Made by a program: the position numbers and the translations under genes | The notes under the pieces: generated by a model | Database searches by the model: none | What the model was told of the DNA's origin: nothing | Seen by the model: only the letters and a program-made list of their open reading frames with translations | Shown: positions 7,289 through 15,442 of the stretch, in pieces | How the letters are laid out: each line of letters starts with the position of its first letter | Numbering within the stretch: position 1 is the stretch's first letter | Origin: Alcanivorax sp. S6407 | GTDB taxonomy: Bacteria > Pseudomonadota > Gammaproteobacteria > Pseudomonadales > Alcanivoracaceae | Direction: 5' to 3' | Assembly: GCF_023016115.1 (NCBI RefSeq) | Contig: NZ_JALKBH010000007.1 | Coordinates: forward strand, 80,888 to 144,887 | DNA: 64,000 nucleotides

Positions 7289-7725
7289 GAAGTTTCCTGC
7301 TATTATGTTTGTTGTTTAGACGGACAGGCGGGGGGATAGCCTCGGAAGAAAATGCGCCGGAAAGGTGCTAAATACTGTTAGGCGACGCTTTTTCCATAGC
7401 TGTCCGTTAATGCCCTGTAGCATCCACTATCCATGTGTGGGGTTTGGTGTAAGTAATCCAGATCATACCGTTAAAGCCTTGGTAAAAAAGTCTTAACCTC
7501 ATCCGTGTGCCATGGGTTAAGTCATTCTTGACACCTTTCTAGCCATGCTTGGTTTGTGATAAGTGATAAGAATCAAGAAGAGACCTTGGATACCCGTTAA
7601 TGGCGTTACACCCTCAGGCTTGAAATTAAGGTTTATGAGGGGGCTGTAGGATTGCTGGTTCAGGTAGGCTGAACTGCTTCACGAGAGTGGATGGAGATAT
7701 GGAGCCCTCATTCGGAGGGCTCTGT
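7289..7725. other. 437-bp stretch without a gene
   Basis: Relatively AT-rich, between the PP2C gene (leftward) and the end of the LRAT-like gene (leftward). It must contain the promoter of the PP2C-Hsp70 operon, but I see no convincing consensus. The only clear structure is a hairpin at 7702-7722. The short open frames here lack ribosome sites and recognisable features. Confidence 0.5.
7702..7722 (-). terminator. Hairpin after the LRAT-like gene
   Basis: Perfect inverted repeat GAGCCCTC-ATTCG-GAGGGCTC, four bases beyond the LRAT-like stop. A short T-rich tail exists only on the plus strand, so termination on the gene's own strand is uncertain. Confidence 0.4.
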
Positions 7726-8172
7726 TTATGCCGCGTAGTCTCTTGATGCGTTATAGAGGCACACAGCGGCAGTACCTGTGACCGCCACACCCAGTAGCTT
7801 GATCCAAGGGTTTTGATTTCTGGTAAAGAGTGCTCCGGCTCCGGCACCAAAAGCCCATGCCTGGAGCTGATGGCTAGTTTTACTGCCATGCAGGATGTAA
7901 TTGGCAATGTGCTCGCAGTTGTTGGTGAGGAGCCGATAGGAGCTGTTCTGTTCTATCAGTTCAAGAACTCTGTCCATCAGCCCTTCACGCTCTACATTCT
8001 CTTTTCGAATGATGCGATAGGGCTGGCCCATCGAAAAGTCCTCCTTGGAGGTGATGCGGATTGCTCCGCCCGGTTGGATATGGGCAATGCCGTTCTGTAG
8101 CTGAACGCCAAGGTGAAGGACTGGCCCTTTTTGCCGGAGCAAGAGGTCGCCAAAGATTGGTATTTGAGTCAT
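7726..8172 (-). CDS. LRAT/NlpC-P60-like protein with hydrophobic C-terminus
   Basis: 148 residues. The N-terminal part matches the circularly permuted papain fold of the LRAT family: VLHLGVQLQNGIAHI provides the two histidines (about residues 20 and 31) and LLTNNCEHIANYIL provides the catalytic-cysteine NCEH motif (about 87-90). LRAT relatives act as acyltransferases, phospholipases or thiol hydrolases. The C-terminal 45 residues hold two hydrophobic stretches (AWAFGAGAGALF and LLGVAVTGTAAVCLY), suggesting membrane association. The ATG is preceded by AGGA at a seven-base distance. It is divergently transcribed from the XRE gene across 89 bases, so the regulator probably controls it. Family call is by motif; substrate is unknown. 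Confidence 0.75.
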   Translation of the reverse strand: MTQIPIFGDLLLRQKGPVLHLGVQLQNGIAHIQPGGAIRITSKEDFSMGQPYRIIRKENVEREGLMDRVLELIEQNSSYRLLTNNCEHIANYILHGSKTSHQLQAWAFGAGAGALFTRNQNPWIKLLGVAVTGTAAVCLYNASRDYAA

Positions 8173-8261
8173 AATTTAATCCTGAATACAGCAGTTAATT
8201 TCGATTCCTGTATACGTTAAACCTAAATTGTTACGGGTGCAATCTTTTGATTGAGGTCGTT

Positions 8262-8639
8262 ATGCCTTCTGATCAAACGACATTTTCAGCTGTCCTGGGC
8301 GTTGTATTGGCTAACCTCAGGAAGATGAAGGGGATTGAGCAAGGTGAGATGGCCAGAAAGATGGGCGTCTCTCAGGCGAGTTACAGCCGTCTTGAAAGTG
8401 GCAAGTCGTCATTTTCAGTGGATCAGCTCTATCTTGCTGCACAGGCTTTGGAGATTGATGGGGCTGAGCTGACACAAAGGCTCAATAACGCGGTCAAGCA
8501 ACTCAATGTTAATGGCGTGCCGGTTATTGCGCCTCTCAGGGCCAACGCAACCAAGGCGGGTGAAAGCGGTGTGGATCCTGGTTCAATGCTGATGGGAGCT
8601 GGGCTGGCTGCGCTTCTGATCGGGATGTTGACCAAATAG
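8262..8639 (+). CDS. XRE-family helix-turn-helix protein with C-terminal membrane helix
   Basis: 125 residues from the ATG at 8262, chosen over the upstream TTG (8247) because GAGG lies at the right distance. Residues about 8-70 form a Cro/C1-type HTH (LRKMKGIEQGEMARKMG, then VSQASYSRLESGKSSFS). The C-terminus ends in GAGLAALLIGMLTK, a short hydrophobic helix that could anchor the protein to the membrane. Both this protein and the divergent LRAT-like protein end in hydrophobic segments, which hints that they meet at the membrane. It probably binds the shared 89-base intergenic region and regulates both genes. Confidence 0.85.
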   Translation: MPSDQTTFSAVLGVVLANLRKMKGIEQGEMARKMGVSQASYSRLESGKSSFSVDQLYLAAQALEIDGAELTQRLNNAVKQLNVNGVPVIAPLRANATKAGESGVDPGSMLMGAGLAALLIGMLTK

Positions 8640-8693
8640 GGCGGTATCCTTGGATGTGCGCGGACGTCTTTGGAGGCCCTAGGACTATGTTCA

Positions 8694-8723
8694 ATGACTT
8701 GCTTTGTGAGCCTGCGTTATACT
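8694..8723 (+). promoter_or_regulatory. Sigma-70-type promoter, stable-RNA-like
   Basis: ATGACT, an 18-base spacer and TATACT, followed by the GC-rich stretch GCCGCCCGCG, which looks like the discriminator of a tRNA or rRNA promoter. Directly after it, at 8731-8750, a T-arm-like word (GGGTTCGGGTCCC) occurs, but no tRNA follows. It may be a relic of a displaced tRNA promoter or drive the RDD-queA region. Confidence 0.45.
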
Positions 8724-8767
8724 GCCGCCCGCGAAGGGTTCGGGTCCCATTTTTAGGCGATTTTCAG

Positions 8768-8791
8768 TGGGGCCAACAGTGTGGCCAACAC
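8768..8791. repeat. Direct repeat of GGCCAACA near the island end
   Basis: GTGGGGCCAACAGTGTGGCCAACACC contains two direct copies of TGKGGCCAACA spaced by 12 bases. The location, just inside the proposed attachment site, fits integrase arm-type sites. That role is inference. Confidence 0.4.
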
Positions 8792-8810
8792 CCTTTCATG
8801 CTTTTTTATT

Positions 8811-8861
8811 GTTTTCAAAATCAGATGGTTGGGGCTCTATTTGAGTCCGGCCTCTGTACCA
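8811..8861 (+). other. Decayed 3' half of a tRNA-Leu; probable attR of a genomic island
   Basis: The sequence starts with an anticodon-loop-like TTTTCAAAATCA and ends GAGTCCGGCCTCTGTACCA. Both parts match the tRNA-Leu(CAA) plan (loop TTCAAAA; T-loop and 3' end GAGTCCGGCC...CACCA) with nearly the right spacing: 19 bases between them instead of about 23. The T-stem no longer pairs and the T-loop C is a T, so it is not a working tRNA. Tyrosine integrases often recombine in the anticodon loop, leaving the intact tRNA at one end and such a scar at the other. The intact gene would lie left of the window. Confidence 0.5.
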
Positions 8862-8867
8862 AACAAT

Positions 8868-8895
8868 AAAAAAGCCCGCTTATGCGGGCTTTTTT
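8868..8895 (+). terminator. Rho-independent terminator after the tRNA scar
   Basis: AAAAAAGCCCGC-TTAT-GCGGGCTTTTTT: a perfect GC stem with T tract, working in both directions. It would be the original terminator of the tRNA gene. Confidence 0.85.
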
Positions 8896-8921
8896 ATGTC
8901 GGATGTCCGACGGAGTGATCC

Positions 8922-9395
8922 ATGACTGATTATGCTCCCCCGGCCGGTTTGCTCAAGCGCCTGATGGCGTTGGTATATGACGGCTTTCTGGTGCTGGCGC
9001 TGTGGTTTGTCACTGCCGGTATCTTTGTATTGGTATACCCAAGCCTCGGGTTGCCGATGGAATCCATCAATGGCGTGGACCGGGCGGCGCCGTCTTACCT
9101 GCAGGGGCTGCTTTTCCCGATCCTGATGGTGGAAACCTGGTTGTTCTATGCCTGGTTCTGGATGCGTGGCGGCCAGACTCTGGGCATGCGAGCCTGGCGT
9201 TTGCAGGTGCGTGACTACCGTGGCGGCCCCGTGAAGTTGTGGCAAACCCTGGCCCGCTTTCTGGCCGCGTGTCTGTCATGGGGGCTGTTTGGCGCCGGTT
9301 ATCTGGTGGTGCTGATAGCGCCTCACCAGACCCTGCATGATCGCCTGTCTGGCACCGCTACTGTGCAGTTGCCGAAACAGGCAAAGAAGCGCTGA
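8922..9395 (+). CDS. RDD-family inner-membrane protein
   Basis: 157 residues with the RDD family features: LLKRLMALVYDGFLVLAL at the N-terminus (Arg and Asp in the first helix), a membrane hairpin (about 25-42 and 65-88), the motif RGGQTLGMRAWRLQV, and a third membrane segment (about 118-140) ending with LHDRLSGTATV. RDD proteins are small membrane proteins, some linked to ion or proton exchange; the substrate here is unknown. GGAG precedes the ATG. An RDD gene before queA also occurs in pseudomonads, so this marks the return to core gene order right of the island. Confidence 0.9.
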   Translation: MTDYAPPAGLLKRLMALVYDGFLVLALWFVTAGIFVLVYPSLGLPMESINGVDRAAPSYLQGLLFPILMVETWLFYAWFWMRGGQTLGMRAWRLQVRDYRGGPVKLWQTLARFLAACLSWGLFGAGYLVVLIAPHQTLHDRLSGTATVQLPKQAKKR

Positions 9396-9425
9396 TTCCT
9401 CCCCTGCCCTTCTCGCAAAGCCGCT

Positions 9426-9560
9426 GTAGGAGTTCCTCTTGAGGGACGAATCACGCGTTAGCGAGAAAGGGCCGTCGGGTTTCTCCAGATCGAGCTGGAG
9501 CCTGGCGTCGTTGCATTTCCTCGCCAGGGCTCGGATTCGCTCCTCGAGAGGAGCTCCTAC
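9426..9560. repeat. Imperfect inverted repeat with GTAGGAG ends
   Basis: The left arm (9426-9452, GTAGGAGTTCCTCTTGAGG...) and the reverse complement of the right arm (9532-9560, GTAGGAGCTCCTCTCGAGG...) match at about 23 of 27 positions, with an 80-base spacer. The same GTAGGAGC ends occur at 16681-16740 and 58527-58823, so it belongs to a REP-like family in this genome. Confidence 0.65.
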
Positions 9561-9651
9561 GGGGACTCCGTAGAAGCCTTGAAGGGTGTTTTTTCCCTTT
9601 CCAATACCGGGTATCCTTGCCCTCCCTTGAACTTCCGTGCCGGTACAGTAC

Positions 9652-10716
9652 GTGAACGTCGACGACTTTGATTTTGAACTCCCGGATGGGCTGATTGCCC
9701 GCCATCCTCCTGCCCAGCGCCGAGATGCGCGCCTGCTGGCGCTGACCCGTGACAGCCTGCAACACCAGCAATTTCCGGATCTGTTGGGTCATGTGCGCCC
9801 CGGGGATCTGCTGATCTTCAACGACACCCGGGTGATCCCGGCCCGCCTGTTTGGCCAGAAGGACAGCGGCGGCAAGGTCGAGGTGCTGATCGAGCGGGTG
9901 GTGGATGACCGCGAGGCACTGGCCCACGTGCGTGCCTCCAAATCGCCCAAACCGGGCAGCTGGCTGCAATTTGATCAGGGTGTGCGTGCCCAGGTCACTG
10001 GCCGCCGGGATGCTCTGTTTATTCTGCAGTTTCAGGGATGTGACACCCTGTTGGGCGCGCTGGAGCAGATCGGCCATGTGCCGCTGCCCCCTTACATCGA
10101 CCGCCCGGATGAAGCCGGAGACATGGAGCGTTACCAGACGGTCTATGCCCGCGAGCCAGGCGCGGTGGCGGCGCCCACCGCCGGCTTGCACTTTGATGAC
10201 GAGATGCTGGCGGCGCTGGAACAGCACGGGGTTGATATTGGTTACGTCACCCTCCATGTAGGAGCAGGGACCTTTCAGCCGGTGCGTGTGGACAAGGTGG
10301 AAGACCACCACATGCACAGCGAGCGTTACCAGATTCCGGACAGCCTGGTGGAGCAGGTGGCCCAGGCCCATGCCCGTGGTGGCCGTATTGTGGCGGTGGG
10401 CACCACCGCCCTGCGCGCGCTGGAAGCGGCCAGCCAGTCCGGCAGCCTGCAGGCCGGGCAGGGCGAAACCGATATCTTCATCTATCCCGGTTATCAGTTC
10501 CGGCTGGTGGAGTGTCTGTTGACCAATTTCCACCTGCCCAAGTCCACGCTGCTGATGCTGATCAGCGCCTTTGCCGGGCAAGAAAGAGTCATGGCTGCCT
10601 ACCAGGCGGCCATCGAGGCAGAGTACCGTTTCTTCAGTTACGGCGATGCCATGTTTATTGAGGGAACGCAGCACGCAACACGCAACACGCAACACGCGGG
10701 TGGTGCTGGCAAATGA
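9652..10716 (+). CDS. queA: S-adenosylmethionine:tRNA ribosyltransferase-isomerase
   Basis: QueA transfers and isomerises the ribosyl part of SAM onto 7-aminomethyl-7-deazaguanine in tRNA, giving epoxyqueuosine. Conserved motifs include [77 protein letters not shown] and the near-terminal [12 protein letters not shown] prefer the GTG at 9652, giving [12 protein letters not shown] as in homologues, over the GTG at 9637; neither has a strong ribosome site. After DAMFI the normal C-terminus is missing and is replaced by about 18 residues ([18 protein letters not shown]), translated from a heptamer repeat that has invaded the 3' end. The tgt gene follows, forming a queuosine operon. Confidence 0.96.
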   Translation: MNVDDFDFELPDGLIARHPPAQRRDARLLALTRDSLQHQQFPDLLGHVRPGDLLIFNDTRVIPARLFGQKDSGGKVEVLIERVVDDREALAHVRASKSPKPGSWLQFDQGVRAQVTGRRDALFILQFQGCDTLLGALEQIGHVPLPPYIDRPDEAGDMERYQTVYAREPGAVAAPTAGLHFDDEMLAALEQHGVDIGYVTLHVGAGTFQPVRVDKVEDHHMHSERYQIPDSLVEQVAQAHARGGRIVAVGTTALRALEAASQSGSLQAGQGETDIFIYPGYQFRLVECLLTNFHLPKSTLLMLISAFAGQERVMAAYQAAIEAEYRFFSYGDAMFIEGTQHATRNTQHAGGAGK

Positions 10717-10770
10717 TCCTTTTGTTCAAGTTTTTTGGCGTGCTGCGTGAAGCGTGCCGCGTGCAAGCGA
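10665..10770. repeat. Heptamer element, queA-tgt junction
   Basis: The left arm (10665-10700) reads on the reverse strand as (GTTGCGT)3 then GCTGC and lies inside the queA reading frame. The right arm (10738-10770) reads GCTGCGT GAAGCGT then GCCGCGT GCAAGCG. The arms are inverted and have a 7-base period. Confidence 0.85.
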
Positions 10771-10777
10771 GCTCTAA

Positions 10778-11902
<1,125 letters not shown>

Positions 11903-11921
11903 CTGTTTACTGGAGCAATCA

Positions 11922-12284
11922 ATGAAAATCGCAATGCGTTCCCTGCTGGCTCTGCTGGCGACCGCCATGGTTTCACCGGCCTTTGCTGCGCCCGCCGCGC
12001 CCGCCGGCCCGGGTGGTGTCGAGCTGATCATGCTGGTGGTGATGATGGTAGTGTTCTACTTCTTCCTGATTCGCCCGCAGCAGAAGCGCGCCAAGGAACA
12101 CAAGAATCTGGTGGAAAGCCTGAGCAAGGGCGACGAGGTGGTCACCAGCGGTGGCATCCTCGGCAAGATCGCCAAGGTAACCGATGAGTTTGTGGTTGTG
12201 GAAATCAGCGCCAACCTGGAAATCAAACTGCAGAAGCAGAGCATCCAGGCCACCCTGCCCAAAGGCACCATCAAGTCCATTTAA
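11922..12284 (+). CDS. yajC: Preprotein translocase subunit YajC
   Basis: 120 residues from the ATG at 11922, which has TGGAG upstream; the longer frame starting inside tgt is not real. It has an N-terminal hydrophobic segment ending SPAFAAP that looks like a cleavable signal, a membrane helix (about 33-51, ending FYFFLIRPQQKRAKEH) and the conserved cytoplasmic domain with LSKGDEVVTSGGILGKI and VVEISANLEIKLQK. YajC associates with SecDF in the Sec holotranslocon. The signal-like extension before the usual helix is somewhat longer than in E. coli. A terminator follows, but secD is only 76 bases away and is probably partly co-transcribed. Confidence 0.95.
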   Translation: MKIAMRSLLALLATAMVSPAFAAPAAPAGPGGVELIMLVVMMVVFYFFLIRPQQKRAKEHKNLVESLSKGDEVVTSGGILGKIAKVTDEFVVVEISANLEIKLQKQSIQATLPKGTIKSI

Positions 12285-12293
12285 GACAAGACA

Positions 12294-12318
12294 AGCCCCG
12301 TCCTGCACGGGGCTTTTT
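12294..12318 (+). terminator. Terminator between yajC and secD
   Basis: AGCCCCGT-CCTGC-ACGGGGCTTTTT, a stable stem with T tract ten bases after the yajC stop. It may attenuate rather than block transcription into secD. Confidence 0.85.
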
Positions 12319-12359
12319 CATTACACCGGACAAAACCGGAATAAACACCGGAAAGAGCT

Positions 12360-14240
12360 ATGACCCGCTATCCACGCTGGAAATTTTTCCTGCTTTTGAC
12401 CGCACTTGTTGTTTGCGGTCTCTATGCCCTGCCCAACCTGTACCCGGACGCCCCCGCCATCCAGATCAGCCATGCTGATGCCGGTGGCGAAGTCTCTGAC
12501 GTTGCCCGTCAGAGAGTGCTGGCGGCTCTGGATGAGGCCGGACTCAGTCACGGCCCCGGCGAATCTGTCGGCACTTCCCTGTTGGTGCGATTGGGGGACA
12601 CAGAGGCGCAGTTGCGTGCCCGTGATCTGGCCGCCGTAGAGCTGGGTGACAACTATGTGGTTGCCCTTAACCTGGCGGCAACGACGCCGGATTGGCTACG
12701 CTCAATTGGCGCCAGCCCCATGAACCTGGGCCTGGACTTGCGTGGCGGGGTGCACTTCCTGCTGCAGGTGGATATGGATGCCGTGGTGACCAGCCGCATG
12801 GAAGCCTGGGCTGGCAACGCCAAGCTGACCCTGCGTGATGCCGGCGTGCGTTATCGCAGCGTGGATGTGAATGGCACCACCCTGACGGTGACCTTTGCCG
12901 ATCAGGTGGCGGCCGATGCCGCTCGTGCGCCGCTGCGTCAGGCGCTGGATAAATTCAGCATGAAGCCTGCCGGTGATGCCCCGGAAACCGTACTGGTCCT
13001 CAATGACAGTGCGCTCAAGGAAATGCAGGACTATGCGGTAGACCAGAACCGTACTGCCCTGAACAAGCGTGTGAACGAACTGGGTGTGGCAGAGGCCGTG
13101 GTGCAGCGTCAGGGTGCGGATCGCATTGTGGTGCAGCTGCCGGGCATTCAGGATGCCTCCCAGGCTCGACGTATTCTGGGTCGGACCGCCACCCTGGAAT
13201 TCCGTCTGGTGGACAACAGCGTATCGCAGGCGCGCCTGCGCACCGGGATGGCGCCTCCTGGTCTGGAGTTCTTCCCGTTCAAGGGGCAGGAAGGTCGTAT
13301 CGTTGCGCTGAACAAATCCAAGATCGCCACCGGTGATCAGGTGATTGATGCACGTATGGGGTTTGATCAGCAGTCTGGCTCCCCGGAAGTGAACGTGACC
13401 CTGGATTCCGATGGTGCCCGCCGCATGCAGCGCATTACCGGCAAGAACGTGGGTAACCCCATGGGCGTGCTGTTCATCGAAACCAAGACCGACGTGAAGA
13501 AGGTCGAGGGCGAGGATGGCAAGTTGGTGGACAAGATCACCAGCTCCACCGACAAGTTCGTGATCAACGTGGCCACCATTCAGGACACCCTGGGCAGCCG
13601 TTTCCGGATCACCGGTCTGGATAATCCGGCAGAAGCGTCCGAACTGGCACTGTTGCTGCGCGCGGGTTCTCTGGCGGCACCGGTAAGTATCGTGGAAGAA
13701 CGCACCGTGGGGCCGAGCCTGGGGGCTGAAAACATTGAAGCCGGCCTCAAGTCCATGGCGTTGGGCCTGACGCTGGTGTTGATCTTCATGATCGCCTGGT
13801 ACAAGTTGTTCGGCATCATCGCCAACGTGGCGCTGCTGGGTAATCTGATCATCATCGTTGGCATCATGTCCCTGATTCCCGGTGCCACCATGACCCTGCC
13901 AGGTATCGCCGGCATCGTACTGACCGTGGGTATGGCGGTGGATGCCAACGTGCTGATCTTCGAGCGTATCAAGGAAGACCTGCGTCGCGGTCTCAATCCG
14001 CGTCAGGCCATTGAAGAAGGCTATGCGCGAGCCTTCACCACCATTCTCGATGCCAACATCACTACCCTGATTGTGGCGGTGATTCTGTTCGCTGCCGGTA
14101 CCGGCTCTGTACAAGGCTTCGCCGTCACCCTGTTTATTGGCATTTTGACCTCCATGTTTACCTCCATTGTGGGCACCCGTTCCATGGCGGAAATGGTTTA
14201 CGGGCGTGGCGCCCGTGCACCGGCGAAACTGAGTATTTAA
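12360..14240 (+). CDS. secD: Protein translocase subunit SecD
   Basis: SecD with SecF uses the proton motive force to complete protein export at the periplasmic face. 626 residues, close to the E. coli length. It has an N-terminal membrane helix (about 8-26), the hallmark LGLDLRGGVHFLLQV (about 121-135), a large periplasmic region including LDSDGARRMQRIT, and five C-terminal membrane helices from about residue 455. The conserved MTLPGIAGIVLTVGMAVDANVL and FERIKEDLRRG motifs lie there. secF follows after 12 bases. Confidence 0.97.
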   Translation: MTRYPRWKFFLLLTALVVCGLYALPNLYPDAPAIQISHADAGGEVSDVARQRVLAALDEAGLSHGPGESVGTSLLVRLGDTEAQLRARDLAAVELGDNYVVALNLAATTPDWLRSIGASPMNLGLDLRGGVHFLLQVDMDAVVTSRMEAWAGNAKLTLRDAGVRYRSVDVNGTTLTVTFADQVAADAARAPLRQALDKFSMKPAGDAPETVLVLNDSALKEMQDYAVDQNRTALNKRVNELGVAEAVVQRQGADRIVVQLPGIQDASQARRILGRTATLEFRLVDNSVSQARLRTGMAPPGLEFFPFKGQEGRIVALNKSKIATGDQVIDARMGFDQQSGSPEVNVTLDSDGARRMQRITGKNVGNPMGVLFIETKTDVKKVEGEDGKLVDKITSSTDKFVINVATIQDTLGSRFRITGLDNPAEASELALLLRAGSLAAPVSIVEERTVGPSLGAENIEAGLKSMALGLTLVLIFMIAWYKLFGIIANVALLGNLIIIVGIMSLIPGATMTLPGIAGIVLTVGMAVDANVLIFERIKEDLRRGLNPRQAIEEGYARAFTTILDANITTLIVAVILFAAGTGSVQGFAVTLFIGILTSMFTSIVGTRSMAEMVYGRGARAPAKLSI

Positions 14241-14252
14241 GGCGGTGATGCG

Positions 14253-15176
14253 ATGAGTAAAGCAACCATGAACATCAATTTTATGGGCGCCCGCAAACCG
14301 CTGGGCGTCGTCTCCCTGATACTGGTTATCGCCTCGGTAGTGTTGCTGGTGACCCGTGGTCTGAATCTCGGGCTGGATTTCACTGGTGGTACCACCGTGG
14401 TGGTAAAAAGCCCGACGGATGTTGAACTGTCACAGACCCGCAGTGATCTGGCGGCGGCCGGTTACGGTGATGCGGTGGTGCAGCACTACGGTTCTCCCAA
14501 GGAAGTGAATATCCGCGTGGCGCCGGAAGACGGTGTGGATGCCGATGAAGTCGGTCACAATGTGTTTGCTGCCCTGCAGGGACATAACCCGGAACTGGAG
14601 CTGCTCAAGGTCGAGTATGTGGGCCCCCAGGTGGGGGATGAACTGCGCGATGAATCCGGTACGGCCATGTTGCTGGCGCTGGGCCTGATGATGATCTACG
14701 TCTGGTTCCGGTTCTCCAACAAGTTTGGTGTCGCTACCGTGGTGGCCTTGTTTCACGATGTGATCATCGTGCTGGGTATCTTTTCGCTGGTGCAGTGGCC
14801 GTTCGACCTGACGGTGCTGGCGGCGGTGCTGGCATTGATCGGTTACTCACTGAACGATTCCATTGTAGTTGCCGACCGGATCCGGGAAGACTTCCGGAAC
14901 TCCCGTCAGAATGATCCGACCCAGATCATCAACAGTGCAGTGAATGCTACTTTCAGCCGGACCATCAATACTTCCTTGACCACCTTGCTGGTATTGGTGG
15001 CGTTGTACTTCTTTGGCGGTGAAGTCATGCGCGCTTTCTCGGAGGCGTTGCTGGTGGGTATCGCGGTAGGTACTTACTCTTCTATCTATGTGGTCAGCAA
15101 CATCCTGTTCATGATGAACGTGAGCAAGGAAGACTTCATCATTCCGGAGCCGGAAGAAATTGATGAAATGCCTTAA
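14253..15176 (+). CDS. secF: Protein translocase subunit SecF
   Basis: 307 residues. The first membrane helix is followed by LNLGLDFTGGTTVVV (about 31-45), the SecF counterpart of the SecD GG motif. The C-terminal half has five membrane helices, with YSLNDSIVVADRIRE and the motif TINTSLTTLLVLVALY. It is the partner of SecD in the same operon and has its own start (ATG with GGTGATG upstream). A strong terminator and repeat material follow, ending the queA-secF cluster. Confidence 0.97.
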   Translation: MSKATMNINFMGARKPLGVVSLILVIASVVLLVTRGLNLGLDFTGGTTVVVKSPTDVELSQTRSDLAAAGYGDAVVQHYGSPKEVNIRVAPEDGVDADEVGHNVFAALQGHNPELELLKVEYVGPQVGDELRDESGTAMLLALGLMMIYVWFRFSNKFGVATVVALFHDVIIVLGIFSLVQWPFDLTVLAAVLALIGYSLNDSIVVADRIREDFRNSRQNDPTQIINSAVNATFSRTINTSLTTLLVLVALYFFGGEVMRAFSEALLVGIAVGTYSSIYVVSNILFMMNVSKEDFIIPEPEEIDEMP

Positions 15177-15178
15177 GA

Positions 15179-15216
15179 GCAGTTAACAGTTAACAGTGAA
15201 TAGTTAACAGCGAAAA
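15179..15216. repeat. Heptamer arm, AGTTAAC dialect, after secF
   Basis: A run of 7-base words AGTTAAC, AGTTAAC, AGTGAAT, AGTTAAC, AGCGAAA leading directly into a terminator. The same run, with small changes, precedes the terminator after cysE and flanks mgtE and maf. Confidence 0.85.
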
Positions 15217-15217
15217 C

Positions 15218-15250
15218 AAAAAAAGCCGCGACTCTTTCGCGGCTTTTTTT
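15218..15250. terminator. Terminator after secF
   Basis: A-tract, stem AGCCGCGA-CTCTT-TCGCGGCT and T-tract; symmetrical, so able to act on both strands. Confidence 0.9.
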
Positions 15251-15293
15251 GTTTTGGTGTTGCCGTAGGAGCCTGCCTGCAGGCGATGGAGGG

Positions 15294-15442
15294 GCAAGCT
15301 GCAAGCTACAACGCGAGAAAGCCCTTTTGGAGGGAAAAGACCGTGCCCGCGATTGATTGTTGAAGTTGTGCGCGGGCAAGGCGCTAGAAACTCGTGATTC
15401 ACTTGTCCGTGTTCTAGCTTGTAGCTTGAGGCTTGCAGCTTC
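15294..15442. repeat. Heptamer element, GTAGCTT dialect
   Basis: The left arm (15294-15315, AAGCTGCAAGCTACAACGCG) is inverted relative to the right arm (15413-15442, AGCTTGTAGCTTGAGGCTTG...). The 7-base words are GTAGCTT, GAGGCTT and GCAGCTT. The spacer of about 100 bases has no recognisable function. Confidence 0.8.

Larger units (their letters stand above)
8640..8921. other. Island/chromosome junction region
   Basis: No protein gene. From left to right it holds the promoter-like site, a T-arm-like word, a direct repeat, the tRNA-Leu scar and a terminator, all listed separately. Confidence 0.55.

Noticed and set aside
7626-7907. 93-residue frame overlapping the LRAT-like gene on the same strand
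   Set aside because: Different frame of the same DNA, no ribosome site, no domain; the LRAT frame has clear motifs.
8731-8861. A complete tRNA-Leu gene
   Set aside because: No acceptor 5' strand or D-arm, the T-stem does not pair and the invariant T-loop C is changed; only a 3'-half scar is supported.
9451-10695. 414-residue open frame opposite queA
   Set aside because: It is the reverse-strand shadow of queA in GC-rich DNA, reads through the repeats and has no ribosome site or recognisable domain.
10665-10770. Heptamer runs as a CRISPR array
   Set aside because: The units are 7 bases with no unique spacers of 30-40 bases, and no cas genes are present.
12702-14114. 470-residue open frame opposite secD
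   Set aside because: Shadow of secD; His/Gln-rich composition typical of antisense frames in GC-rich genes.
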